A stretch of 64,000 nt of DNA from Symsagittifera roscoffensis (GCF_963678635.1 NC_087069.1:27640303-27704302); one strand, 5' to 3'; positions 45,951 through 57,355 are shown, numbered from the stretch's first letter. The notes: generated from the letters alone by a model not told the origin. Program-made: numbers and translations.

Positions 45951-46895
45951 GTAAAAATAGCTTTTCCGGGGCGTTCAACAGTCACACCCGAGACCTCACT
46001 GATACGGTCTCCGAGTCTAATATGCTATATGAACTAACTTGGAAGGGTGTATTCTGGCCCTAGACCCTCTCGGACTGAAGCTAAGCTGCTCATTTGACAC
46101 TTCTCCCTAACTGTGAAGGATTTTATAACTAGCTTAGTTTTAAGTCGACTATCGTTTTCTGGGTTCATTAGCCTTCCCTTTTGTCGACAACAGCGTAAAA
46201 TTGCTTTATATATAACCGTTACTAATCTTTGGTAAGGGTATAAAGCTTTCCGAAAAAAAATTACAAAACGTGAAGGGTCTACCTTCACAAATGAGTAATT
46301 CTGCTAAAAATAATCTTGAAAATATTTTCTTTGCTTACTTTTCTCAATAAACAAAGATTTTTTGAGTAATTTCACCTAATTTCTGATCTAATGGTAGCAA
46401 TTTAACTGGATGTGTCCAGTAGTTCAAAAGTTATTAACCAAAACGTCTTTTTTTCAGAGTCAAAAATCTTCTATTTTTTAGGTTCTTGACAACTTTTTCG
46501 AAATTTATGTCTTATTGACTTAAAAATTAATGATCCGAGCTCAAAAGGCCTATATTTTTCTAGTTCAACGCGAAAAAAAACGGTTTAAAACGTTCCAGTT
46601 GAAAAAGTTTGCCAAAACCAATGCTATTTGTAACCCTTCCAGATTGACGAATCCACTAAATCAAACACATTAAGTTCGATTTCACAGGGGCCCGGAACGT
46701 TATTGACAAACGGGTTTTAAAACCTGTCGATTCACTAGTGAATTTTGACCGAACAACCTTTTTTATTGCCCTAACGCAAAAATTTTAAACTTTTTTTTGT
46801 AGCGTTTCGTTTTTTCAAAAATCACGAAAATTTGGTTTTCGGTACCCAATTAGTTCCAACCAGTTCCGAACTAATTTTAACCGGTTCCACTTATT

Positions 46896-46923
46896 GTACT
46901 AGTGCAGTTACGGTGTATCTCAC
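46896..46923. repeat. Longer inverted repeat CTAGTG-(16)-CACTAG
   Basis: Around GTGCAGTTAC the arms CTAGTG and CACTAG are separated by 16 bases. It is repeated at about 55594-55621 in tandem copy 2. It may be a relative of the GTGCAGTCAC hairpins with an enlarged loop. Confidence 0.5.
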
Positions 46924-47177
46924 TAGTTTAGCGCTTTTTTCCGTTTCAAAAGTATCGATATCTCAAAAATCGCGTTTTGTTGGGGGATCAAAATATCACT
47001 ATTTTGACCCTAGAAGCCGGTCTGTTAACTATGTTTTTCACTGAAAACCGATATAGGAGTCTTAATACCGGCAGTATAAAGAGTAATACTAATAAAATTA
47101 TATCCCTCCGGATTTGTTCAATATCCGAATTAAGGTATTTAACTCGAAAATTCGCAACTCGGTGGAGGGTCACTTCA

Positions 47178-47187
47178 GTGCAGTCAC
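47178..47187. repeat. GTGCAGTCAC hairpin 7 (tandem copy 1)
   Basis: Arms CAGTG/CACTG, 5-bp stem; homologous to 55873-55882. Confidence 0.75.
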
Positions 47188-47450
47188 TGTCGAGCACCCC
47201 ACAGACTGATATCCTAATTTTTGTACCAAAAGGGAAACAAGACTTGTTAACGATACCAACTTCGATTGTTGTCCATGCGATTGTTGTCCATGAGACCCTT
47301 CCTGCTGCTCCTTGCACTGCTTGCCGGATCAGTCCTCCGCTCTAACCCCAAGACCCATCCGGATTGAGCGCAAATTTGAATTAAAGTGTTTAAGTACTCA
47401 AACTACCCTGCAGTACAATCACCAGAACGAGCCACAACTCCGATCATAAC

Positions 47451-47537
47451 TGTGCTAAGGGCCTTTATTGGAGCATCCGCTTGGCGCGGACTGCTCGTTA
47501 ACTGTTCTGCCGGTCATGATCTTAAAAAGAACACCAA
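47451..47537. repeat. 87-base repeat, occurrence 1
   Basis: Starts TGTGCTAAGGGCCTTTATTG and ends AAAAAGAACACCAA. Identical over nearly all its length to 47879-47965. In tandem copy 2 this first site is replaced by unrelated sequence. Confidence 0.9.
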
Positions 47538-47878
47538 ATCATCAACCGCCTGCAACAAAAAAATATCTAACAACAAAAAACAGGAGGGTTGGATCAAATC
47601 TCGTCTGGGGGGATGATTTCTAGTGATTTTTTATTTTTTTTACTGTTTTTGATTTTTTCGGTTAATTTCTATGTGTTTGGTTTTTTCTTGAGTACTATAA
47701 TACTTTTTGTTTGGCTTCTTGTATATCTTTAAGGTTTTTGGTCATATACCGCTCAGGGAACGACGAGACGGCCGATCCCCCCACCCTTCACGTTACGTGA
47801 ATTTTCGGTCTTAATTAGGTTAAAAACTAAATCCGTGAATCCGGAAGGCTTCCGCGTACCGAACTACCCTTCTGCCCC

Positions 47879-47965
47879 TGTGCTAAGGGCCTTTATTGGA
47901 GCATCCGCTTGGCGCGGACTGCTCGTTAACTGTTCTGCCGGTCATGATCTTAAAAAGAACACCAA
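47879..47965. repeat. 87-base repeat, occurrence 2
   Basis: Same sequence as 47451-47537, 428 bases downstream. No ORF, terminal inverted repeat or RNA fold recognised. Confidence 0.9.
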
Positions 47966-48639
47966 CCAGGAGCGCCATAAAAACATATAAGTAACATTCG
48001 CTCGGAAGTACCTGTCGACGGAAAATAAAGCTAGGTTGTAAAACGACTGTCTAGCGTCTAAACACAGCTCTACATGCTTTTAACCGTCTCTACCAACGCA
48101 AGTTCTTTGCGTGGTCCTTTTAACATCGGGTCGACAAACTCGTTTCTGTTTTGGGCTTCGGTTAGAACGCTCAGATTAACTTAGTTACAGGCAAAAATAG
48201 TGAGCTCATGGCTGGGTCTCAGTATCCCCAGACCACGAGGTCAATCCTAAAAACAGGGCTGCTACTTATTTGTTATATTACTATTGTTTTTGTTCAGTAG
48301 ACAAAAATCAACATTCCCATAAATAATCTCAGTTGCAATTTCAATTTGTATCGTACGATTGTCGTTCACCTCGTCTTTTTCAACGAATATTGTTGTTCTG
48401 TTTTTTCTCATCTTCACTTGTCGCGAAGTTTCAAGGTCGTGACGTGTCTTTATTTTAGAACGAATTTAAAAAATTTATTACGGCACGCCAAATTGACCAT
48501 TCCCGATTCGTTAAATTGTCAGAATAATACTGCTAAGCTGCTAAAACTGTCAATTTTCCCAGTTTATGGTCACATTAGAAATTCGAAGTCACCATGCATT
48601 TTGGCGCCATTCTGGTCGAATGTCACACACATTGAATTT

Positions 48640-48815
48640 GTTGCGGATTCCGCTACGAGCTAATGTAGGTAGTTGTTCCGGATTCCGCAAATGTAAGTGG
48701 ATTCCGCAAAATTGCGGGTTCCGCTTACAATTTGCGGGTTCCATTTACGTTTCGCGGAATCCGCTCACAAGTTTCGGATTTAACTTACAGTTGCGGACTC
48801 CGCAACAGCTTAAGT
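48640..48815. repeat. Repeats of palindromic GCGGAATCCGC / TTGCGGATTCCGC
   Basis: At least eight imperfect units such as TTGCGGATTCCGCTACG and AATTGCGGGTTCCGCTTACA, in both orientations, about 17-22 bases apart. Lies immediately left of the Penelope-like insertion. Confidence 0.8.
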
Positions 48816-48884
48816 TTACTAAATTCTTATAGGTGTGTAATGAATAAGTAAACATAGGAGAAGAAACTGAAAGATTTTTTCAGG

Positions 48885-50600
48885 CTAAACAATTCAGTGA
48901 GAGGAAGAATCTGACAAACAGCGTGATCATAAAAATTGAAAAAAAAAAAAAAAAAAGGTTGAGAATAGCGAAGCATTATATACGAGGTTAAGATCAACGG
49001 GGGCGCAGCCGTCTAGGCTGTATGAAATAGCAAAGGTACAGAAACAAGGCACACCACTTCGTCCCGTCTATTCTTTACCTGGTAGCTCATATGACAACCT
49101 CAATGAAACATTGGCAAAGTACTTTGATGAAATTGAGGGCAAAAACATATAAACGAACACTCAAGTAGCCAGGGAGATCTTGGAGAAAACTGAATTGGAC
49201 TCTGATGAGAGTTTAATCTCCCTTGATGTAAAGATTTTGCACACTAATATCCCGCTTAAAGAAGCGGTTGAAATAGCCCTGAAAAGATTATATGAGCAAG
49301 TCAACACTCCGGAAACATCTCGCAAGACTATGAAAAAACTACTGAATTTGGCAGTGAGTAAGGTACACTTTAAATGCAATGGTTTGTGGTATATACAAAA
49401 AGACGGTTTAGCAATGGGCGCCTCCCTTGCAGTAGTACTGGCAAATTTGTGGCTCAAAGAATACGAACCTGCGTTTAGGAAAGAAGTACCAAAATTGACT
49501 GTGCTAAATGAGGGTAACAAGGAAGACTGACCTGGATGTCAGAAAAGCGTGACATATCGGACTGAAAGGATAGAAAGCGAAGCTTGTTTGAACTGGTACT
49601 ACTTAGGATGGGGTAACATATCGGTATCCGAATGCGCAGACCTCGCTGAAATATTGTGGTATTGTGTTACGTGCAAGAAACAACAGCAAGCAGATCGGAC
49701 TGAGAATGATGTTGAAGTTTTTCAAAGATATAAGGACGACATAGTTAGAACTGTCGAGAGCGATCCTGGGGTAGTTCTCGAGGCTGCCAATGAGCTGCAT
49801 CCAAACTTGCAGTTCACCATAGAACAACTTGATAGTAACGGTAATTTGGCCTTTTTGAACTCAGGAAAAAAGGTCACATGTGGGTGGTACAAAAAACCAC
49901 TGATACCGGCACCATTCTAATTTTCACAGGTTGCGCACCTTTGCAGTACAAAAGAAACGTTATTGAAGGGACGGTTCCCAGGGTTTTTCAGAAATACCTC
50001 AACATGGGAAAGTTTGGCCATGCACTGGAAAAAACCGGAAACAATGGATTGAAAATCAATATCCGAAAAATTCGTCGACAGGTTTGTGTTTGAAACTCTT
50101 AACAAGATCCTTGAGGGAAAGAAAAATTTAGAGGTGAAAGCATCAGAACCGAGAAATGAAAAATGGTTAAAAGACTCACCCCCCTTTTTCGCAATGCAAT
50201 ATATAGGCAATCCATCTCAACTGTTAGCTGCAAAGGTTCGGCAATATCCGGGGCACAAATAATTTTATACAACAAGAATTTTGAAAACATGCTTGCCATC
50301 CTTCAAAACTTACTTTGCTCTTGAATTGAGATACCAAGTGGTGTATAAGCTTACTTGTAGTGGAAGTAACTCCACCAATGTCAGCCAGACTGTCTGACAT
50401 TTAGCCACGAGGGTCGATGAACACCGGAAAGGGCGGTAATGCTGAGCTGAAGTCAGGTTTTGTAGACCAAACAGCCAACACTCATAAGCTTCTCACAGTA
50501 GAGGCTTGGCATATTTGGAGGGGAGGTCGAGGATCAAGACACGCGATGAACTCAGGAGCCGCGATTTAACACTAAAATTATAGTCTATGTATAACATGGC
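48885..50600 (+). mobile_element. Penelope-like element (PLE), 5'-truncated, copy 1
   Basis: RT fingers, palm and PHD insert (48.95-49.87), thumb region and GIY-YIG remnants (to about 50.57), then a hammerhead-like motif (50851). Compared with copy 2 it has an internal deletion near 48.95, an added stop at 49150 (ACATAA), a deletion of the DLNVNV stretch at 49.86 and a loss of about 60 bases at 50.43. Inactive. Confidence 0.85.
49180..49920 (+). pseudogene. PLE reverse transcriptase, copy 1 (PHD insert and TGA at same site)
   Basis: Same domain order as the copy-2 RT: B-type motif LAMGASLAVVLANLW, TGA at 49528-49530, PHD-like insert PGCQKSV ... EACLNWYYLGWGNIS ... WYCVTCKK, then FQRYKDDIVRTV. 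Here the second ligand Cys is present (49537-49539) but the His is Tyr. The frame then goes through a small deletion after GNLAFL to a stop at 49920. Confidence 0.8.
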
Positions 50601-50850
50601 TAAAAGTTGAAAAACTGACATGTAAGAATCAAAATTATTCCCAAATCGAAATTTTATAATCATGAAAAAACAAAAAACTAGAAAACCTCAAAAACTTAAA
50701 GGAAAATGTTATTAATGACTACGTAATTGATTATCTAATTCCAGTTGATTCAATTTGATTGGTCAAAAATTTTTTACAGCATTTTCAGACATAATTCTTA
50801 TTTTTCAGATCTTTGATCGTTTTTTAATTTTTGTAAATAAAATTTTATTC

Positions 50851-50895
50851 CTGATGATGCACAAAGTGTGCGAAAACGTTTGAATTAACGTTTTA
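50851..50895 (+). ncRNA. Hammerhead-ribozyme-like motif, PLE copy 1
   Basis: CTGATGA, then GCACA-AAG-TGTGC (5-bp stem II), then GAAA, then AACGTT-TGAATT-AACGTT (6-bp stem III), then T. Layout is that of a hammerhead core. One unpaired T sits between CTGATGA and stem II, and stem I pairs poorly. PLEs are known to carry hammerheads with a very short stem III. Activity is doubtful. Confidence 0.5.
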
Positions 50896-50929
50896 AATTT
50901 CTTATAAACTTATATAATTATTTGTTTCA

Positions 50930-51145
50930 AGGATTCCACAAACTGATTCCGGATTCCACACATTTTGTTGCGGATTCCGCAAAATTGCTTTGCTTTTGGA
51001 GAGGTTTTGAGCAACAGAGTGTTTTAGCTATTTATCCAAGGAACCCAAAAAAGCAGAGAAGATCAAAGGAAAATAGCATTGTTGCAGATTCCGCGACAAA
51101 TCGGATTTTTGCTTGTTGCGGAATCCGCTTACAATTCACTAAATG
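50930..51145. repeat. GCGGATTCCGC repeats right of the Penelope-like element
   Basis: Same motif family (GATTCCGGATTCCACA, TTGTTGCGGATTCCGCAAAA, TGCGGAATCCGCTTACAATT). Missing from tandem copy 2. Together with 48640-48815 it brackets the element, so the element probably inserted inside this repeat. Confidence 0.75.
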
Positions 51146-51429
51146 CACAATTTGGTCTCGTAATGGTTACTTTATTTATAAAATTTTGCGGGAGGAAAAG
51201 AGCCGTAACTGCTATTTCATCGCGCTCGACTTGATCCTTACAAAATTGATACAAGCATTTTTTTGGCTTCTTTCTGCTTCAAAGACATGTCTGTGTTCTG
51301 TATTTTAATAGTTGTTATGTCATAAGGCAATGAGTTTTGCAAATTCAAAACAATGACAATTAGGCACAGCTTTGATCCACATACTATTCTTTATTTTAAA
51401 ATTTAATCATAAATCAAAAAAATTGTAAT

Positions 51430-52160
51430 AAATTTTTTTGTACAGTAATCACAAAATCGTATTTTGAAAATCATAACAAAAATTATTGCTCTGATCCACG
51501 CATTAAGCCACAGTTCACCAAGCTAAATAGTTTAAAACTGAAAAACTATACAAAAACGGGTGGTCAGTCATTAAGCAGAATGGTCTAAGAGCAGAATTGG
51601 CCCAAGAAAAAGAAAAGTTTATTTCACTGTTCTGTAATCTGAATTTTTGTTCAACTGTTAGAAAAGTTTTCAAGAAATATAAGAAGAATTACCAATTTTT
51701 GAGTTTCATGCGCTACTTATGCTCATCCAATGTGTATGTTATGCTTTGGGGAAATTTTTCCAGCAATCTCCGTCTGGAGGCTTTGTTGAGAACCTGTTAG
51801 CAGTTAGCAGAAGTTATAAAAACAGAAGACTAATATTGTGTCAAAATTATTGATTTTTTAGATCTGAAATAATCTTGAAAAACAAATTTTTAAGGTCTAA
51901 AATTTAATCTGAAATAGAATTTTGTCAGAGCTGCAATAACCAATAAAAACAAAATTTTAGTTCTGAAATTAGAACTGAAATAATCTATACTTCGAGTACC
52001 CAAGCGTTATTTTTTCATTTCACAACCTATTTTACATCTGAAATTTAAATTTGAAACAGGTTACCTCAGATCTGAATGAGAACAGTTACTGGGTACGGGG
52101 GCAGATACTGTCACTTTTTGCTGTGACTATCGATTATGACTAATTTCTATAATTTTATCA
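51430..52160. other. AT-rich DNA between PLE and exon-like segment
   Basis: Short alternating AAAATTTTAG-TCTGAAAT type repeats (51.84-52.08) and no coding signal. Duplicated at 59.57-60.24. Confidence 0.4.
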
Positions 52161-52376
52161 GATCCTTTTATCACACGACTCAAAAAAATCAACACTAATT
52201 TAAAAAAAACATGAAACAGCTTCTAGGTAGTTTTTTAGTGTGGTCTGAACATTTTTTTCTACTTCCGCAGCAAACGGCTATTTGCTGCTTGATATAATAT
52301 ATGTCAACAGATAATCGGCATTTAATGAAGTTTCGCCTGTTTCAAATAAGATAACGAAATTCACTGTTTGTTCCAG

Positions 52377-52470
52377 GGCCTTACTATGTGTTAGTAGGCA
52401 ACAGTGCCCGTCTTGACTGGAAGTTAACAGCCACAAAAAGAAGAGTAACGAAGACTATGCTGCATGACGG
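52377..52470 (+). pseudogene. Exon-like segment, copy 1
   Basis: Flanked by TTTGTTCCAG (acceptor) and GTAAGA (donor). 94 bases reading GPYYVLVGNSARLDWKLTAT and onward to MLHD. Protein family not recognised. Retained in both tandem copies. Confidence 0.4.
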
Positions 52471-52559
52471 GTAAGATCTAAACTTCTGGTTTCAAAGAAA
52501 AAATCGGCACTTTTCCGTTTTCGCCACCACCTTTGATATTTTCTGAAATTCAATATATG

Positions 52560-53190
52560 AAAGTCTATTTAGAATGAATTATAAACTAAGTTAAAACAAG
52601 TCAGCGTGAACAGGTGAACAAACTTGTACAGTATTATTACAAGCAAAAAGCTGTGTGGACAACTTTTGATTGGTTTGATTTTGTAATTTTACGAGGGGGG
52701 TTAAGGAAACTGTAAAAGAGACAAAGAGTCTTCTGCCGGTATTGTAATTTTGTCACATCCGAGATAAAAATCAACTTTACACTGCAACCATTCAGTTTAC
52801 AAAAACAAAAATAAGATTTTAGCACAATTCTTTTTCCCCAATTTGTCATGCAGACTAATTAGGCTTCAAACATTATATAAGGTCCTCATAACAAACTTTT
52901 TTAAAAAAATTCCTTTTTCCCGATTTTGTTGATCAAGGCAAGGCAAAAAGGCTATTTTCCAGTTTCCCTTTCTTTCAAATTCACTTTTGAAAAGTCTAAT
53001 TAAAGATGTCGTAATGCGATGAAAAATTCGTGATGTTACAGCGTAACATCACGAATTTAGCCGTAATAACACGTAAAACAAACAAAAAACTCGGTATTTT
53101 GAAAGGGGGGAACTGGAAAAAAGTCGGCAAAAAAATTGTTTATGAGGAGTTTATTGAGAGCGATTAAAATCATAAAATAGTTAAATTTAG
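52560..53190 (-). repeat. Dispersed repeat, inverse relative of 24.35-25.0 kb
   Basis: Shares blocks with 24.35-25.0 kb in opposite orientation (GTCAGCGTGAACAGGTGAAC at 52599, GGGGGGTTAAGGAAAC at 52695). Part (52.77-53.19) is absent from tandem copy 2, which keeps 60.72-60.90. Confidence 0.55.
53024..53058. repeat. Perfect 16-bp inverted repeat with 3-base loop
   Basis: AAATTCGTGATGTTAC and its exact complement separated by AGC. Lies in the segment missing from tandem copy 2. No T-run follows, so a terminator is unlikely. Confidence 0.9.
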
Positions 53191-53199
53191 TTGGTTTTT

Positions 53200-53704
53200 A
53201 TAATTGTATCGTTCTGGTTCACGTTTTCTACAACATTTTACCAAAAACAACATTCGACATATACAGCATCGCACTCATGGAGGGGCTGATTAATATCTTT
53301 ATGGGAATATTTTTGTTTGAGGTTGATGTTGATGATAGTTTACTTAATAACTAATTGGTAATTATAGTTGTTATCATTGAGAAAAGTATACTTAAAATAT
53401 GTCATTAGGGAGAAAAATCTTTTCAGTTCACGTGTTCCCATTTCTTGAAAATTATTACCAAAAATAATAGATATATAACATCGCATAAATAGATTTTGTT
53501 GTTAATAACTTCAGAATCTATCAAGTTTAACACAATGAGACAGTTGGTTAAACTCAACTGATAAAAAAGAGGCAGCAATAAAAATATAAATAGTTCTGAA
53601 TTAACTTATTACCCTTCAACAGATTGGGTAAGATTATATGTTCTTTCTCATTAAGTTGCAGACTAAAAAAAAATACTTGTGATGATTTCTCAGACATCAC
53701 ATCC
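53200..53704 (-). repeat. Candidate LTR of the second Gypsy element, copy 1
   Basis: On the minus strand a purine-rich tract (AAAAAGAGGGAGGA, about 53704-53717) precedes TGTGATGTCTGAG, as a polypurine tract precedes a 3' LTR starting TGT. The end of the LTR was not located. Counterpart: about 60905-61427. Confidence 0.4.
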
Positions 53705-53716
53705 TCCCTCTTTTTC

Positions 53717-54610
53717 TAAGAACATCTATCGGTATAGGATCTTTGTAGTGTTTTGTTGGTGAAAGCTGGTGAAAGTTGTTTTTCGTTTTCATGTTGCACT
53801 GTTTTCATCATCGACAATCACTCGTTCGATCTGTGTTATTGGTCTCTTGACTGTATATCGCAATCTGGTTGTCGCGTACAAAAACAGTCCGTTCTGAATG
53901 ATTGTGTTGGATCAACAATATGTTGGTTCCACGTCATATGATGAAAATTGCTGGCTGTGCTTCCGTGTTTTTGCTCTGCTTGAGTATATTTTTTCACATA
54001 CATCAAAATCTATGATGGTAGGAAAACTGATTAACTGATTTATCGTCTAGGGACAAGTGAGACTGGTGTTTTTTTTTGCTTTCGAATTGTTTCTATGACT
54101 AATTAGTACTCACTGGAGAAACGCAAAGAAGTTGACTGATCTGATAAGTTTTTTCCCCAAGCCTTCATGGCATGATGAATTGTCTGGACTGCTATTTCTA
54201 CTAGTCCATTTGCTCCTAAGTGGTAGACTGCTGATTTCATTATATGAGCTCCCTAGGACTTGCACCACGTTTTGAAGTCATTTCTAACAAGTTCGGACTC
54301 ATTGTCAGCGACTAGATTTTCCAGTACTACAAATCTTGCAAAGACTGTTCAACGACATTTCATGACAGTTAAAGTAGTTCTGTCATTGGTCCTGAATGGC
54401 TCGATCCAGCCGCTTCCTGCATCGTCAACAAGCAATCTTTTTCCTTGCTCTGTGATATGGGCCAAGTCCATGTGGATTCGTTTCCATACATATGCTTCTA
54501 GCCATTTGGTATGTTTTCCAAGCAATGCTCTGTTCTTTTGACAGATATCGTGACTTGATACAAGTCGTTTCACACCTTGTGACATTCCAGGCCACCTTTT
54601 CACACCTTGT
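53717..54610 (-). pseudogene. Gypsy integrase relic, copy 1
   Basis: Minus order: SSHDICQKNRALLGKHTKWL (zinc-region end), HMDLAHITEQGKRLLVDDAG (first Asp), LVADNESELVRNDFKTWCKS (second Asp kept), then the catalytic-Glu helix (ANGLVEIAVQTI) near 54.17, then a C-terminal region and IDVLRKRG-like end near 53.72. Several stops. RNase H and RT upstream are missing because the tandem-duplication junction cuts at 54.6 kb. Confidence 0.75.
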
Positions 54611-55872
54611 GACATTCCAGGATTGGCAAAATTAGGACCCCTCCGTTTTGGGACACCTCCGGGTTTGTAAAAATAGCTTTTCCGGGGAGTTTAACAATCA
54701 CACCTGAGACCTTACTGATACGGTTTCCGAGAACTAACTTGGAAGGGTGTATTCTGGCCCTATACCCTCTCGGACTCAAGCTAAGCTGCTTATTTGACAA
54801 TTCTCTTTAACTGTGAAGGATTTTATAACTAGCTTAGTTTTAACTAGACTATCGTTTTCTGGGTTCATTAACCCTCCCTTTTTGTCGAGAACAGCGTAAA
54901 ATTGCTTTATATAACCGTTACTATCCTTTGGTAGGGGTATAGGGGCTTTCCGAAAAAAAATCACAAAACGTGAAGGGTCTACCTTCACAAATGTGTAATT
55001 TTGCTGAAAAAAATCTGAAAACTTTTCCTCACTTACTTTTCTCAATAAAAAATGATTTTTTTGAGTAATTTCACCTAATTTCTGATCTAATGGTACCAGT
55101 TTTAACTGGATGTGTCCAGTAGTTCAGAAGTTATTAACCAAAACGTCTTTTTTTCAAAGTCAAAAAGTTTTCTATTTTTTAGGTTCTAGACATCTTTTTC
55201 GAAATTCTTGTCTTATTGACTTAAAAATTAATGATCCGAGCTCAGAAGGCCTATACTCTTGTACTTCAACGCGAAAAAAAAACGGTTTAAAACGTTCCAG
55301 TTGAAAAATTTTGCCAAAAACAATGCTTTTTGGACCCTTCCGGATTGACGAACCCACATTAAGTTCGCTTTCACTGAGCCCGGAAGGTTATTGGCAAACG
55401 GGTTTTAAAACCTGTCGGTTCACTAGTGACTTTTGACCGAACAACATTTTTTTTTGCACTAACGCAAAAGTTTCAAAATTTTTTTTATTTTGTAGCGTTT
55501 CGTTTTTTTTCAAAAATCAGGAAACTTTGGTTTTCGGTATCCAGTTAGTTTCAACCAGGTCCAAACTAAAATGAACCGCTTCCACTTATTGTACTAGTGC
55601 AGTTACGGTGTATCTCACTAGTTTAGCGCTTTTTTCCGTTTCAAAAAAATCGATATCTCAAAAATCGCGTTTTGTTGGGGGATCAAAATATCACTATTTT
55701 GACCCTAAAAACCGGTCTGTTTACTATGTTTTTCACTGAAAAACGATATAGGAGTATTAATACCGGCAGTATTAAGAGTAATACTAATAAAACTATATCC
55801 CTCCGGATTTGCTCAATATCCCAAATAAGGTGCTTAACTCGGAATTTCGCAACTCGATGGAGGGTCACTTCA

Positions 55873-55882
55873 GTGCAGTCAC
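55873..55882. repeat. GTGCAGTCAC hairpin 8 (tandem copy 2)
   Basis: Duplicate of hairpin 7 with identical arms. Confidence 0.75.
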
Positions 55883-56383
55883 TGTCGAGCACCCTACAGG
55901 TTGATATCTTAAATTCTTTAACTCTTATCACGTGACTCTTCCAGTTTGAGCCCAACTTAGCATTAGCTTGATTAAATACGTTATCCTAATCCTACTTTAT
56001 AGGCACCAGAAAAAGGACCTCAAATTCGATTGTAACGATATGGTTTGATATAAATACATTGGACAATAATATATCTAACAACAAAAAACAGGAGGGTCGG
56101 ATCACATCTCGTCTGGGGTGATGATTTCTAGTAATTTTATATGTTTTTTACTGTTTTTTATTTTTTTGGTTATTTTTTATGTGTTTGGTTTTTTCTTGAG
56201 TACTATACTACGTTTTGTTTGGCTTCTTGTATATCTTTAAATTTTTTGGTCATATACCGCTCAGGGAACCCTCCAGACTATCCCTCCACCCTTCACGTTA
56301 CGTGAATTTTTGGTCTTAACTAGGTTAAAAACTAAATCCGTAAATCCGGAAGGCTTCCGCGTTCCGAACTACTCTTCCGCCCC

Positions 56384-56470
56384 TGTGCTAAGGGCCTTTA
56401 TTGGAGCATCTGGTTGGCGCGGAGTGCTCGTTAACTGTTCTGCCGGTCATGATCTTTAAAAGAATACTAC
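56384..56470. repeat. 87-base repeat, occurrence 3 (tandem copy 2)
   Basis: Counterpart of occurrence 2 with several substitutions. Only one occurrence is present in copy 2. Confidence 0.85.
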
Positions 56471-57142
56471 CCAGGAGCGCCGTAAAAACATATATGTAAC
56501 ATTCGCTGGGAAATACATATCGAAGAAAAATAAAGCTAGGTTGTAAAACGACTGGCTAGCGTCTAAACACAGCTCTACATGCTTTTAACCGTCTCTACCA
56601 AAGCAAGTTCTTTGCTTGGTCCTTTTAACATCGGGTCGAAAAATTCGTTTCCGGTTTGGAATTGGGTCAGAACGCTCATATTAACTTAGTTACAGGCAAA
56701 ATAGAGAGCTCATGGCTAGGTCTCAGTATCCCCAGACTACGAGGTCACTCCTAAAAACAGGGCTGCTACTTATTTATTCTATTACTATTGTTTTTGTTCA
56801 GTAGATAAAAATCATCATTACCATAAATAATTTCAGTTGCAATTTCAATTTTTATCGTACGATTGTCGTTCACCTCGTCTTTTTCAATGAATATTGTTTT
56901 TCTTTTTTTTTCTCATCTTCAGCTGTCGTGAAATTTCAAGGTCGTGACCTGTCTTTTTTTTAGAACGAATTTAAAAAATTTATTACGTCACGCCGAATTG
57001 GCATTCCCAATGCGTTAAATCGTCAGATTAATACTGCTTAACTGCTAAAACTGTCAATTTTCCCAGTTTATGGTCACATTAAAAGTTCAAAAACACCATA
57101 GAATTTGGCGCAATTCTGGTCGAATGTCACACACAATGAATT

Positions 57143-57355
57143 TGTTGCGGATTCCGCTACGCGCGAATATAGGTAGTTGTTCCGGATTACGCAAATGTAA
57201 GTGGATTCCGCAAATGTAAGTGGATTCCGCAAAATTGCGGGTTCCGCTTACAATTTGCTGGTTCCGCTTACAATTTGCTGGTTCCGCTTACGTTTTGCGG
57301 AATCCGCTCACAATTTTTGGATTTAACTTAAAGTTGCGGACTCCGCAACAGCTTA
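57143..57355. repeat. GCGGATTCCGC repeats, tandem copy 2
   Basis: Counterpart of 48640-48815 with two extra units (TGCTGGTTCCGCTTACAATT is duplicated), showing ongoing unit gain and loss. Confidence 0.8.

Larger units (their letters stand above)
45917..54620. repeat. 8.6-kb segmental tandem duplication, copy 1
   Basis: Collinear with 54621-62319. Offset falls from about 8.7 kb (46977 with 55672) to 8.57 kb (49549 with 58115), 8.14 kb (52161 with 60300) and 7.72 kb (54260 with 61982), reflecting deletions in copy 2. Divergence is several percent by eye. It contains the minisatellite end, the CCGGATTCCGC repeats, a Penelope-like element, an exon-like segment, an LTR-like segment and an integrase relic. 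Copy-1-only segments include about 50.93-51.43 and 52.77-53.19. Confidence 0.9.

Noticed and set aside
45730-45985. Repetitive open frames with NPEGSLF / PIRKGP units on the minus strand
   Set aside because: They translate the GGACCCTTCCGGATT minisatellite in different frames; no conserved protein repeat.
53024-53058. Intrinsic terminator
   Set aside because: No T-run follows and the genome is eukaryotic; better seen as a palindrome within a dispersed repeat.
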